This document shows positions 22,854-34,365 of a stretch of 64,000 nt of DNA, one piece after another. Source of the stretch: Magnolia sinica (taxonomy: Eukaryota; Streptophyta; Magnoliopsida; Magnoliales; Magnoliaceae). The translations under genes were made by a program, and so were the position numbers. Where the stretch lies: assembly GCF_029962835.1 (NCBI RefSeq), contig NC_080577.1:6448001-6512000 (forward strand), in the 5' to 3' direction. The notes beneath the pieces are model-generated. The model did no database searches. It was not told the DNA's origin and saw nothing but the letters and a program-made list of their open reading frames with translations. How positions within the stretch are numbered: position 1 is the first letter of the stretch; every line of letters begins with the position of its first letter.

Positions 22854-23354
22854 GAGCGGATTGCCTGTGACCCCGGTGCAGAGATATCTCTGTGCCCGGA
22901 GCTCTGTAGGGGTCCACAGAGATTTCCGTGACAAATCTATTCCGTCCATCTGTTTTTAAGGATCACAATAAGATAGGATTCTAAAAATCAGGAAGATCCA
23001 AAACTCAAGTGGACCACACCGACAAAACAGTGGGAGCAGAAATATCCACCGTTGAAACTTCCCTGGAGCTGACCATGATGTTTATATACCATCCAAACCG
23101 TTCATAAAATTATTACTACTCAGATATATCATCCTGATACAAAACTTCTGCCACCACTAAGCGTTCAATCCCCACCCTTTCTTGTGGTATGGCCCAAATG
23201 AGTTTTTGATCTGCCTGATTTTTAAAATTCTGTCCTAATGTAGTCTTTCAAAACAGGTGGACGGAGTGGATTTGTCACGAACATCTATATGGGCCCCACA
23301 CAACCCCGGGCACAGAGACATATCTGTGCCCGGGGTGGCAGGCAATCCGCTCCC
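22854..23354. mobile_element. Long-inverted-repeat fold-back element with 9-bp flanking duplication
   Basis: Ends read inwards GAGCGGATTGCCTG and GGGAGCGGATTGCCTGCC. The arms then share 'gtgcccgg' blocks and the 'ccaaaactcaagtggaccac' core with its inverse, pairing for about 170 bp. Flanks AAAACAAGC (22845-22853) and AAAACAAGA (23355-23363) match at 8 of 9. The best-preserved ends of the family here. Confidence 0.9.
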
Positions 23355-23363
23355 AAAACAAGA

Positions 23364-23962
23364 ACCGCTCATTTTTTGCCTATGCACTGGACCAGGAAGG
23401 CCTGTCAGTCGTGAAATTTATGACACGTGGAGGTGGGAACAGTAGATCCAGACCATCCATATAATGGTCTCTACCCGTGATGGCCCACAGTTGAAAAATG
23501 CACAGAAATGGCCATCCTAATTACATGGACTGACGAGTCAATTATAATAAACGTACAGGATAAAAATGGAGAGAGACGATGGATAGCATAGTAATTTTGG
23601 TGTGATTTTCAACCAACCTACATCATTGGACAAGCCCATTGGTTGGACGGTCTGGATCCAATTCCCATCCGCTACATGGCAGGTACTGGCCACGTGTGCG
23701 ACTTCCTGATACAGCTGTAATGGAATTTTTATTTTTGAAACCGTAATAGTAACAGGCGAGAGAAAAGGACAAGAAAGAGTTTCGTTAAGCCAATCAAGCA
23801 TTTGGATACCGAATTACAGTGCAATTGACAATGTTTTGGACCCATTTCCTTATCAAGGATGCATAGGCGGCTCCGACAACATGGCCCACGATAATAGACC
23901 TCTCTGATTTTGATTTGTAGGGTAGATTTCATGGGCCCCACGTATATTAAACAAGAGAAAAT
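23364..23962. other. Intergenic, no gene seen
   Basis: No supported feature. Confidence 0.5.
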
Positions 23963-24313
23963 TTTGATACTCTGGTAGAGTGTGATGGATGATACACAGG
24001 CAGTTGGAATTTACTTAAGAATTGAATACGTGGCATACAATCAACTCAAATTAAATGGTACAAATTACGTGTATAAGTTAATATATATCAAGAACAAAAA
24101 ATTACGCTTACCTGATTATTTAAATGGTCATATTTAAACAAGCTAGTGTCCATGGAGTAGAGGCTGGGATTACCCAACTAATCTAATTTTTTGGACACTA
24201 ACTTAGTGATGATGGGTTTCACAATCTAGTTGGTCGAATATGACTTAATATATGCCATGTGTACTATTTCTAAGTGCCTGCGTAGCAAGCGTTGTATGCA
24301 GCCAGAGTATCAA
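23963..24313. mobile_element. ACTCTGG fold-back element, copy 1
   Basis: Inverted ends TTTGATACTCTGGTAGAG and TTTGATACTCTGGCTGC, with 'acacaggcagttggaat' and inverted 'acgcaggcacttagaaat' inside. A second copy is at 30722-31028. Superfamily not assigned. Confidence 0.7.
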
Positions 24314-24990
24314 ATAACTCCCCCAACAAACACCTAGGAGAGGAAATAAAGATGAAGTAATCCTACTAAAATAATAATAATAATAACAAAATAAAGATGA
24401 ATTAATCCTACTATAAAACAAAAAAATAATAACAATTAAAAAAAAAAAGATTAAACTCCTCTATTAGCTTAGCACCATTTAAAAAAATTTATGGTACTCT
24501 TCTTCAACTGTCCACATGGCTCAGTTGTACAGCCATCAACAGCCTAAATATCTGAACCAACCAACTGTATGGAGCATGACCAAAAAATTACAAGGAGTAG
24601 ATGATCATGGTAAACACCTGATTCAGCTTAAATGGACCACTCACTTTATTTTCTTCTAACCATTCATGTGGTAGCAGTTGACTGGATGGTTAGGATTTCT
24701 TCATCAATGCAATTTTAGAGAGCTCTGCCCGAGTGTCACATGTGAGAAATATGAATCACCACCATGTTTACAATGGTACTGAGGTATCCTGGATCACCTC
24801 CACAAAGAAATATATTTAATAGAAAGCTATAATAATTATTGGATGTGGATTGAGTGGTGACCTGCTATCATATATGTGCATGATAATACAATGTGGCTTA
24901 ATTTGATTGGGCCAAATGCTGTTATCAGATATTAGAGAGTTGGGAAGCAAATTAACAGAGGCACGTCCGCATCCATCACAGCTCTCTGAG
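24314..24990. other. Intergenic, no gene seen
   Basis: Includes a local direct duplication of 'aataaagatgaa-taatcctact' at about 24346 and 24391, each beside an AAT-rich run. Otherwise nothing. Confidence 0.5.
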
Positions 24991-25410
24991 GCAACCATGA
25001 TGTATGAGTTTCACCTACACTATTCATCGCTTTGCCAAAAGATTCAAAGCTCAAAGGGACCACTCCACACAAACAATAGGGATAATAACACCCGGGTCCT
25101 TGCTTTTGCTCCGGTGGCAGACTATTAGGAGTTTCAACACCTGGTCAAGGGTTCAACACTCATAGGCAGTGATCGAATCCCACTACGGTGTGAATGTGTG
25201 GCGGTGACGTTTAGATACCATTTAACTAGTTCATAAGGTCAGGCGAATTGGCCGATAAAGGAAAAACACAAATATGAGCTTGATTTAAAAACTTTGCGGC
25301 CTCAAAAAGTTGTCAATGACGAGGGTGATTAGCCCCACTCTCTCTTTGTGTGGCCTACTTGAACTTTGGATCCTGATAAAATGGATGGATGGCGAAGATA
25401 AACACATGTC
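24991..25410. mobile_element. Fold-back element carrying a SINE
   Basis: Left-arm core 'ccatgatgtatgagtttcac', right-arm core 'gaactttggatcctgataaa' and 'ggatggatggcgaagataaa'. The family sequence is interrupted at about 25100-25205 by a tRNA-derived insert. Confidence 0.7.
25100..25205 (+). mobile_element. tRNA-derived SINE
   Basis: Contains an A-box-like GCTCCGGTGGCAGACT and a B-box-like GGGTTCAACACTC about 35 bp later, then 'gtgtgaatgtgtggcggtga'. This layout is that of Au-like plant SINEs. It replaces continuous fold-back sequence at this point; no target duplication resolved. Confidence 0.55.
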
Positions 25411-25499
25411 ACCACGTCAACACAATCCTACACTACACAATTCGAGCACGTACGTCTAGTATATGCTTTACCTGGCAATTTCCTCCAAATTGTCAAGAC

Positions 25500-25900
25500 T
25501 ATAGGAGCCGGAATCCATGGTGTGTGTGTTTTATCCATGGTGTTCACGGATCATTTTAAGCCACGAACCCAGAAATAAGGCAAATCAAAAGCTTAAATGG
25601 TCCACACCATAAAAAGTAGTTAGGATAATAACACTCAAAATGATGTCCGTTTTCCATCATCCGAAGATATGGATGAAGGGAAAACACAAACATAATCTGG
25701 ATCCAAAGCTTTCGTGGCCTTAGGAAGTTTTCAATGGTAGATGTTTAATCCCTGTTATTTCCCTTGGTGTGAACTATTTGACCTTTGGAACTGTTTCATT
25801 TTGGGCTCATGTCTTGAAATGATATCGAAAAAAATAAGTGGACGGTGTGGATATAACACATATATTGTGATTGGCCATAGAGCTTAACCACGGCAACACA
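25500..25900. mobile_element. Fold-back element
   Basis: Left core 'gtgtgtgttttatccatggt', right core 'ggacggtgtggatataacac'. Centre 'gatgaagggaaaacacaaac'. Ends are worn. Confidence 0.7.
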
Positions 25901-26034
25901 GTATTGACTTCGGCTGTACGTTGTATGCTACCCAAACCGAATCTACCTGAGTCATCACTGTAAGTGGCACGTGGTCTAATTAAATCCTGCCACCAGGTCT
26001 ACTCACTCCGCATCGGACGCGCCGAAGCATTTGG
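25901..26034. other. Short spacer
   Basis: No feature seen. Confidence 0.4.
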
Positions 26035-26510
26035 CAGGAAGTTCCCGGGATCCTAGGTGGAACCCACTGTCATGTTTGTGATGAATCCACACCTTCCATC
26101 CGTTTTTCAAGTTAAATCTAGGTAATAAAATTAAAAACTAACAGGATCCAAGACTCAAGGGGCCACACGAGTGGAAAATGTGTGGATTGGTTAAACGCCG
26201 TTGAAACATGACTATGGCCACAAAACTTTGTATCAGGCTAAGAAATTTTAGTGTTTTCAGTTCATCCCAGTGGAAATGATCTTATTAAGTGTTTGGATGT
26301 CATATAAACATCAAGGTAGAGCCTGGGAAGTTTTCAACGGTAAGAATTTCCTTCCCCACTTTTTCCTAGCGTGTAGCCCACTTGAGTTTTGTATCCGGAT
26401 AATTTTTGATCTCATGTCCCAATATCACCTCTAAAAACTTATGAACGGTTTGGATTTATTACAAACATCACGGTGGGCCCCACGAAGGCTTTTTCAGGAA
26501 ATCTGCGTTG
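26035..26510. mobile_element. Fold-back element, second subfamily
   Basis: Left arm 'cactgtcatgtttgtgatga' and 'ccaagactcaaggggccaca', right arm 'ggatttattacaaacatcac' and 'ggtgggccccacgaaggctt'. Ends 'ggcaggaagttccc' and inverted 'cagatttcctgaaaa'. Subfamily marked by 'tgataaatcc' instead of 'tgttttatcc'. Confidence 0.75.
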
Positions 26511-26585
26511 CTCCATGGTGGTTGCTGAACAGAATAACAAATAGAAAGAGACATCGCATGATTCGCATCCGGACATGCGCATCGG

Positions 26586-27107
26586 AGGGACCCGGATTGC
26601 GTAACTAGGAAGTCGCCACGCTATACCAGGGTGAGTAAACTTTGTGGGCTTACCATGACTTATTTATACTTATCCATTCCGTTCATCCGTTTTTCAACCT
26701 CATTTTCGGGCAAAACCCTAAAAATAAAGTATATCTAATGCTCAAGTGGACCACACTACGGGAAACAGTGGGAATAATAATGTCCACCGTTGAAACCTTC
26801 CTAGGGCTTGTCAGTAATGTTTATTCGTCATCCAACCTGTTCATAAGGTATCAAAGACCTGGATGAAGGGAAAACAGAATTATCAGCCTTCTCCCAAAAC
26901 GTCCGTTGCCCCTGAGAAGTTATCAACGTTAGGTGTTCAATTCCTACTGTTCCTTGTGGTGTGGTCCACTTGAGCTTTGGATATGCTTTAATTTTGGGCT
27001 CATATGCTAAAATGAACTGAAAAAATGGATGGACGATGTGGATAATGACATATACATCACGGTGCGCCCCACATAGTGTACGCACCACGCTCCTCGGTAC
27101 ACAATCG
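26586..27107. mobile_element. Long-inverted-repeat fold-back element with 9-bp flanking duplication
   Basis: Arms begin near 'cccggattgcgtaact' and, inverted, 'cgattgtgtaccgagg'. Flanks GCGCATCGG (26577-26585) and GCGCATCTG (27108-27116) match at 8 of 9. Internal 'ccaccgttgaaaccttccta' and 'gatgaagggaaaac' are family consensus. Confidence 0.85.
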
Positions 27108-27116
27108 GCGCATCTG

Positions 27117-27734
27117 GAATCTCCGAGGACTCACATCTCCTCCCGTAATATATGCGTGCGATCTTAGCCATACATTTAGATAAGCCCAATCTCGATATAT
27201 TTTCTAACCCAAAAGACATTAGGACGGGTATTCATTGGGAGTGATATGGTATATGTTGAATCTGGACCGTTGAACCATCCATCATTTCATATACATTTCG
27301 CCCACCCAATGAGGAGACAAGATTGATTGTCTTGACAATTCGAATGCAACGTAGATCCTGCTAATTAGTATACCTGCATTTCCAATTCTGACAAGTGGGG
27401 CCATGTTTTCGTAATCCAGTACTTTACGACCCTTCCATTTGTGGCCCACAAATGAACGGTTAAGAAGGAAGACACGACACCACTGACATTTAAATGAAGA
27501 AGTCCAAAGATTGTGGCGTAAAGAGGAAAATGGCATCATAGTTGAAATCCGCATATTCTATGCAATACACCACATGCATGGCTTTTTAGTTCGGACACGT
27601 GGAGACCATGTTTCTGTAATCCAGACCATTGGTTGTTGTCCACATCAGCGTGAAAAGTATCGTTGATAAGACAATCTTATCCGTTCATTTTGAGGACACG
27701 GATAACAGAGTTAAAATAAGAGGAGGCCAGTTCC
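27117..27734. other. Intergenic, no gene seen
   Basis: No supported feature. Confidence 0.5.
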
Positions 27735-27985
27735 AAGCTCATTTTATAACGTTGTCTGTGGGGCCACCATGACGTTTCCATGACATCCACTCCGTCCATC
27801 ATGTTCATCTCCCTGCCTTTGTCTTGGATCCGGAAATTCAGGCTGATTCGAATATCAAATGGGCCACACCATATAAAATCATGCCTAAAACCACCAACAT
27901 GATGCAGTGTGGCCCAACTGAGTTTGGAATGCTTTTTTTCGCGTCCATCCATCTTGCGTTGCACTCGTCTCATGACATGGGGTGA
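27735..27985. repeat. Short fold-back repeat, third subfamily, copy 1
   Basis: Left 'ggggccaccatgacgtttcc' and 'caaatgggccacaccata', centre 'aaaatcatgcctaaaaccac', right 'gtgtggcccaactgagtttg' and 'tccatccatctt'. Shares centre and right part with 31150-31420. Confidence 0.6.
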
Positions 27986-28879
27986 TTTTGAAACATGGCG
28001 TATGTTTGTCATCATGGCATGCAGCTCCTAGACCCAAATATCCATCCATTGAAAAGGCACCAGTCACAGTTTACAAAACAAATGTACGGCTCTAAAACAC
28101 TTGGTTAATACTCTCTAACCCATTCACCAATCTCAGTACTGGAGCCTATTTTCTGAGTGGACTAAATTAATTTTAGGAAAAACATGATCAGGCCAATTGG
28201 ATGGTTAAGATGATACATCAACAGTCCACATCAAATGCGAAGAAACCAAAGATTGGATGGGTAATAGCTCCCAATCCAGGGAAGTTTGGTGCCACAGCCC
28301 ATCTAGATTCGATTCCCCATCAGATCAGTGGCTTAGATAACGCCAATTAGTCAACATGTCCCTAAGTGGAAGATCGTATAATTACTCTTCTTCAGCTTCA
28401 CCTTTTATCACATGTAGCCCAAGCATTCATGTAGATCTTAGCCATCTAATCTTTAGTCTTTTTCTTTTAATAAATGCAATGTGACATTTAAAAAAAAAAA
28501 AAAAATCTGATATGCAAAGAAAATTATAAATTTCATAAAATGATTTTAAGAGCTTGTGAAACAAATAAGAACCCTAACTTTAATTAATTTATTTATTTCC
28601 TTTTTTAAAAAAAATGTCTATATCTTGGATTATGGTTTTACAAACATGACTTAATTAAAGATTGTCTATAAAAAAATTTTTACGGGTATGATCCGTCACT
28701 AGTGAGGCCCATCAATTCAACGGTCTGAATCATCGAGCAATGGCCGCCACTACTGCATAATCAGATTGATACGATTTTATTGGTTTGTAGATGGCCAACA
28801 TATCCATCCTAGATTTACTGGGAGATGAGGATTTGGTACTTCCATTTCTAAATAAGATTGGTCCGATCAAAGCTATCCT
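27986..28879. other. Intergenic, no gene seen
   Basis: AT-rich with an A run at about 28490-28505. No gene or clear repeat. Confidence 0.5.
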
Positions 28880-29420
28880 GCTTTCAGGCCCGGATTGCTC
28901 TGAGCTGGGTTTCCTTCAGCAATGAGGGCCAGGATGGGCCAGGCCTACTTTTGAGTAAATAAAGGCTTAGGCCTGGTTACGATGCCGATAGTCCTACAAT
29001 ACTATCAATTGACTATAAGGGTTGTAATGAGCTGGGCAGCCTACCGGCCTGGCAAGCCCGTCCTGGCTTTGGACAATTAGCTTGGTGTATGGTCTGGGCT
29101 TGGCCCTGGCATATATGTCCCGATCAATGTTCGGATGACCCTAGGCTCAAGTAACTTTAGCCAGAGCCAGCCCAATGTTCAGTTGAACAACACATGCATC
29201 TTGCATGTAGACCGTTGGTTTCATTCTGAGTATCCATTTCCTTGAGTGTGTGTGGCCCACTTGATCAATGGATGGAATAGGAATGTTCACTTGGGAAATG
29301 AGGATTCTAATCAATTTTTGCCCAGTTGGGTCCAGACCCAACAAAAATTTGCCTTTGGGCTTGGGCTATTGTGATTGGTCAATGCCAGGTTTGGCCCTGA
29401 GGCAGTGCTAGCATATGGCC
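28880..29420. repeat. GGCCTGG/GGGCTTGG-rich dispersed repeat
   Basis: Many 'ggccaggcc', 'ggcctggcaagcccg', 'gggcttggccctgg' phrases around a more ordinary centre. Similar composition to 36655-37091. A non-autonomous repeat class is likely, but no ends were defined. Confidence 0.45.
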
Positions 29421-30721
29421 CTCCCCAAATCCAGCCCATTGCTGCCTCTAACAGACTGGGGAATAAAAGCCCAATAGCTTCGTCCCACTTGGTCAGTGGA
29501 CAGCTTATAACAGTAGAGATGTGTTTCTACTGTCAATGGTCTAGGCCAAATATGTGCCATGACAACTCAATCCTCGAAGGCCTGTCTGGACGCACCCCCA
29601 AAAGAAGAATTTGATGCCTAAACGGTGTTTGGAGCAAAAACCCAGTTCACATCATGCATTTGGATGCACTTTTGCAAATCCTGTCTCATCTACTGCGTAG
29701 GTTAGATAGGTACCAAAAAGCAGACTCATGACCAAGCCTTTTGTAGCACATGTGCCAATGTGGCACGTGCAAGATCCATACCGTCGGCTTTCGCTTGCCA
29801 AGATGAAGTTTGGCCAGCTCTAAAACAACACAAGGATGCCTTATTTTCTAAGGAAAGTCATGGGATGGCTTGGCAATTAAACCCTACCTAAAACATGGCT
29901 GTTTGGATTTTAGCTGTTTATAGCCATTGATCACGGACATTCAACCTTAGTCAAATCACCACCGTTAGATGGTGCTCTTGGAAGTAAATGAAGATGCATG
30001 CATCTTTTCTGTATATATATTTTTAAAAAAGGGCCATACCTAATACCCAAGTTGGAGCTCGATAATGCTGACTTGCTATGTTTGGTTCGTCCATTTAATG
30101 GAAAATCATGGCCCACAAAAAGAACTAATCCCTTTCTGTTACCCAACTAACCAAGTGCATGAACACGACCGGAACTAGCATCGTCTAGATGAAATGGGTC
30201 ATGCCACGTGGCAGCATCAGGGCCCGCAAGGAGCTTGTCATTGTTTCCCTCCAAACGACAGCACTTATCAAGCAAACGTATAGATTAGGGTTTTGGCCTG
30301 TGTGCTATATCATCCCATGCTCATCCCAACATCTTGCACACTGCGCTCGGCTATACACTTTCCATGAGTGAGGCCCACTTTTCAGTGATCCGAACCGTCT
30401 AAATGATTGGAAATGCTTTAGATGGCCCATGAAGGCATGGAAAATATCATAGCCCTTGAATCTGTCTAGAAACCATCAAATGGTTCAAATTCAACCAAAC
30501 ACAGAGAACTGAAGATTCAACTGCGTGAATTCTCCAATCTGGGGGACTATTTATGCATAGAGAGTATAAGATGGGCTCGCCCCATCATATCAACTGCATG
30601 GATCACTGAACCGTGGGCCACATTCGTATCATCTGAAAAACGAATCGTGCACCGTCAATGTATACCAGTTCTTTAGGTAGACCCCACAAGTTACCTCACC
30701 AGCTGACTTTAAGGTAAAAAC
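29421..30721. other. Intergenic, no gene seen
   Basis: About 1.3 kb without a supported feature. Scattered short phrases such as 'gtgaggcccac' are probably very old repeat debris. Confidence 0.5.
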
Positions 30722-31028
30722 TTTGCTACTCTGGCAGAGTGTGACGGATGATACGCAGGCACTGAGAAATAACTTAAGAAGTACAGGGAACCAACATAAG
30801 ATTATTTGACTATTTGAGTATCGTATTGGTGGACATTCATCGGACGGTTGATAATGAAAAATATCCAATGGCCCTATTTCAACAAACAAGTGTCCACAAA
30901 TTAGAATTTACAATCATTCAACCATTTCGATTTGGATACTGTCACGATCGTGGGTTTTAAGTTAATGTACGTCACATGGACAACTTTCGAGTCGTGTACA
31001 TCAAGCGTCGTACTCTGACAGAGTAAAC
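30722..31028. mobile_element. ACTCTGG fold-back element, copy 2
   Basis: Starts TTTGCTACTCTGGCAGAGTG and ends, inverted, GTTTACTCTGTCAGAGTACG. 'gatgatacgcaggcactgag' matches 'gatgatacacaggcagttgg' of copy 1 at 23963-24313. Confidence 0.7.
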
Positions 31029-31149
31029 AAACTACCTCCACTGACTTTAACGAGATTGTGACATGGTTGTTAGCTCCTTTCTCTTTTGGACTTGGCTGGC
31101 CTCACCTGCGTAGGCTTTACGTAGGGAGGGCCTAGCTTGCGCTAACTGA

Positions 31150-31420
31150 TCGCTGCATAGGGACAAACATGCATCAAATCCACTGTCCATCAGGTGAGCC
31201 ATCACATTTTCACCATGGATCCTAAAAATTAGTTAAATCCATGACTTAAATGAGCCATACCATAGTGTGATCCGCGGAAAATCATGCCTAGGACTCCAAA
31301 TTCACATTGTGTGGCCCCCACATGTCTTGGAATGTCCTGATTTTCAGGGAATCCATCCATCCTAGTGTGGCACATCAGATTAGTGGCTTTGGATGGAACA
31401 TACACCATTTGCACTACACC
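31150..31420. repeat. Short fold-back repeat, third subfamily, copy 2
   Basis: 'aaaatcatgcctaggactcc' and 'gtgtggcccccacatgtctt' parallel 27735-27985. Inverted flanking phrases are 'gtccatcaggtgagccatca' and 'gtggcacatcagattagtgg'. Confidence 0.55.
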
Positions 31421-31429
31421 AATAGAAAC

Positions 31430-31492
31430 AGCTGAGATGGTCTAAAACTCGCTGACTCAACATGGCCGAGTCAACTCAATTCCGCGAGATTT

Positions 31493-31540
<48 letters not shown>

Positions 31541-31915
31541 CTCACTAAGTATACTACTTCTAACTATTTTAGATATCCAGTCATAAACATAATAATTATA
31601 ATTATAATTGTTAAATATCAAGTCGAGTTGGCTCAACCTAACTCTTCAAGTTGACCCGACCAGGCTGAACATTTACTAGAGTTTTCAGTTTTTGAACTGT
31701 GGTGATCCCCCATCTCCTAGTTGTTTACCATCATAACCACGGTCTTAAGACTCGGATGAGTGCCATGCAACTCATCTGAGTCAACTCAGACAAGATGGGA
31801 CCTAATTCAGATTGAGAACTGATTCACTCCCTGAGCCACCCCTGACTTGAACGAGACACGACTCGACCTGAGACCGAATGAGTCAACCCGAGTTGCGAGT
31901 CATTTAACCACTATC
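31430..31915. repeat. ACTCG/GAGTCAAC-rich repeat with (TA)n core
   Basis: Contains a (TA)n tract at 31495-31538. 'gactcaacatggccgagtcaact' -like phrases stand on one side and 'cgactcgacctgagaccgaa', 'gagtcaacccgagttgcgag' on the other. Composition typical of plant dispersed repeats with GAGTC motifs; ends not defined. Confidence 0.5.
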
Positions 31916-32515
31916 ACAAGTAAGAAAGACGACGATGAAAGGAAATTGCTAGTGCCACATGAAGCTCACCACATCAAACATGGGCTAAATCATAAATCTG
32001 CATTGGTTTATATCCCTATTCACAGCCACAGTATTACAATTTTGGAAAAAAAAAAAAAAAACAATAACAATATCAACATTGGCAGACTTGGAAACTACAA
32101 CAGTGAAACCAGTCATTTACCCATTTACCCAATGATGAAATTTCACTTTCAAATACGATGCAAAGTACAAAAAATCTCAAAGCCGATATTGTAGAAAGAG
32201 ACTGATCACCTACAATCCATTTTTACAACCATTTCAACATTAGAAACAGAAAACCATAAGGCAAAAACAAATGGGTGGTAGTGGGCTGTGGGTGATCATT
32301 CCTCCTCTAGAAATAAAAATACAGATTTTTTTTATATATATATATATATAAAAAAGGTTTAGATCCAAGGACAAGGTATATTTTATTTAGAGTGTGCATA
32401 TCCATTGCAACAGTAAGCAACTCAAAAAGGAAAATCTCAGATAAAACTGAAAAATATAAGCAATAATTCATCGATCGGATCCATCGCATGCGTAGGGCGC
32501 GCATGGGGTCCACAT
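31916..32515. other. Upstream region of the HD-Zip gene
   Basis: Holds an A run (32046-32060) and a short TA tract (about 32334-32350). No gene seen. Confidence 0.5.
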
Positions 32516-32521
32516 CACGTG
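32516..32521 (+). promoter_or_regulatory. G-box CACGTG upstream of the HD-Zip gene
   Basis: A palindromic CACGTG, within TCACGTGA, lies about 116 bp upstream of the ATG. G-boxes bind bZIP and bHLH factors and are frequent in ABA- and light-responsive promoters. Function here is inference. Confidence 0.45.
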
Positions 32522-32636
32522 AACAACACACGTTCATGTGACATTGACCCTCAACCCCCTTCCCCCCCTTCTCATCTTCCTTTGCAATAAAAACCATGCA
32601 CTCTAAAAACCATACATCACTCCCCAACTTCCCCAA

Positions 32637-33143
32637 ATGGCCTACTCAGAATCAGCCAACCACAAACACCAGCCCAGACGTAGCAAAAGACGACTTAGCC
32701 TAGAGCAGGTGAAGCTCTTGGAGTCGAGCTTCAACCATGAGAAGAAGCTTGAACCAGAGAGGAAGGTTCAGCTGGCCCGCGACCTGGGGCTTCAGCCCCG
32801 GCAAGTCGCAGTCTGGTACCAGAACAAACGCGCACGGTGGAAGACCCAGAGCCTCGAGCATGATTACCAGGCACTTCGGCTAAGGCTGGACAGCGTCTTG
32901 GCGGACAAAAGGTCACTCGAGAAAGAGGTGGAGAGACTTAGAAGGGAGTTGGAGAAGGCCCAAGAGATCCTGCGCCCGATTGGCCCACCCTTTTCTTCTT
33001 TCTCGCCGTCTTGTGATGAGGAGTGGAGTTCAAATCTGCACAGCGATGGGAAATGCACTGTGGAGCATGCAGGGTTGTTGCAAGCAGAGGAGCTCTACGC
33101 TTGTTTCATGGGTGTTGAGGATCAGCTACAGAAATTCAACTGA
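32637..33143 (+). CDS. HD-Zip class I homeodomain-leucine zipper protein (ATHB-52-like), single exon
   Basis: 168 residues, with no intron needed. The homeodomain is at about 14-70 ([19 protein letters not shown] ... [20 protein letters not shown]). A leucine zipper starts directly after it with heptad residues L73, L80, V87, L94, L101 and A108. The C-terminus has the short acidic EELYACF motif, which I recall from ATHB-52/-54-type members. HD-Zip I proteins dimerise through the zipper and bind CAATNATTG in the nucleus. Small size and this C-terminus favour the ATHB-52 clade, linked in Arabidopsis to ethylene and light responses; the role here is inference. Residue 61 is Tyr in WYQNKR, where most homeodomains have Phe. 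The ATG at 32637 is the first in frame, and a G-box lies upstream. Confidence 0.93.
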   Translation: MAYSESANHKHQPRRSKRRLSLEQVKLLESSFNHEKKLEPERKVQLARDLGLQPRQVAVWYQNKRARWKTQSLEHDYQALRLRLDSVLADKRSLEKEVERLRRELEKAQEILRPIGPPFSSFSPSCDEEWSSNLHSDGKCTVEHAGLLQAEELYACFMGVEDQLQKFN

Positions 33144-34295
33144 CATTCTTTCTTTGCTCGTCCTTGCTCATTGTAGCTGATGATGATGATGACAATGAAT
33201 GGCAGAGACTGCAGTTTGCAACTCAAAAGGAAAGTAATAATGTATTGTCGAGGTTTGTTAAGCCCATACCTGTATAAAAGTGGGCCCATCTACATGCCAT
33301 CCCGCATGATCCAAGCAATCAATCAGGTCGGTCCCACTGCGTAGATGCCCACCACGCAGAAATCAGGCCAACCCACTGGCTGAACATGGTATGATGTCCC
33401 AACAAAAGGATGAGTTACGAAAACTTGGCTCATTGTCATGGACATCTCCATCTGTTTGGTAAACTGTACTTGACAGACACGATTTTTGGTCCTCTTCATG
33501 ATGGGACCCATCTGATGGACATCTGGGATCATGCAAGTGGAACACGGTTGGCCTGTACATGGGCTCCCTTGTATACTCTTGCGGGCTTTAGCAAAGCTCT
33601 GTACTGTATGCAGATGAAGATTTTGTATATAGAGTGTTGGGAGTTGAGATGAAGGGAAATGAGAATATCATATACTTTCTTTGCATTAGTCAGAGGTGGT
33701 AATTTATCTAGGCATGTCTGTGCGTATCCTTGTCTTTCAAATGACAGTGTGCTGTTGAAAAAGCATAAAAAGAGAAGGGGAAAAAGAAGAAAGAACGAAA
33801 GAAAGAAAAAAAAAAAAGAGCTCCTCCATGAACTCTGATGTCAAAAATTCATCCAAACCCACACAGCTAATAAAGTCAATGCCTAAAACTAAATTGCTAT
33901 CTTTAGCCATGCAAGTATAGATGAATTACCAGTCCTAATGCGCCCAGTCTGTATAAGTGCAGCCCACGGTTAGGTCATCCAGACCATTTAACTGACGGGC
34001 CTTGTAGGTTCAAGTCCCTAAGATGATAAACCAATGAGAATGCATGAATCCGATGCATCACGTGCTTCAATTTTGGGTAAATAACATGGAAGCATGATAT
34101 GGCAAGATTGCTCAAATTTGACTGCAGGCAAGATATATGTCACTGTTTCACTATTACAGTTCAGTGCCTGATGATCACTACGTTCATCTTTGAAGAAGAA
34201 AAGCATTACAGTATCGGTGAATGCCATCTCAATTGAGATGGATTTTATTTAAATGTGACCCTCATCATGTGGTTCAAACTGTGAGCAGTTGACTA
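33144..34295. other. Region 3' of the HD-Zip gene
   Basis: Begins with the probable 3' untranslated region. Contains a 'gatgatgatgat' run near 33180 and a GAAA-rich tract near 33775-33820. No further gene seen. Confidence 0.5.
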
Positions 34296-34365
34296 GTTCT
34301 GATACCAGTACTTTTTTTTTGGTTAGCTTGTTAGTACACACCCCACTGTTCTGATACCAGTACTT
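34296..34365 (-). mobile_element. Severely 5'-truncated SINE with 18-bp target duplication
   Basis: The duplication GTTCTGATACCAGTACTT lies at 34296-34313 and 34348-34365. Between them are only 34 bp: a T run (the tail read on the plus strand) and 'ggttagcttgttagtaca' plus 'caccccact'. This matches the 3' end of the SINE at 58262-58405. Confidence 0.9.
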
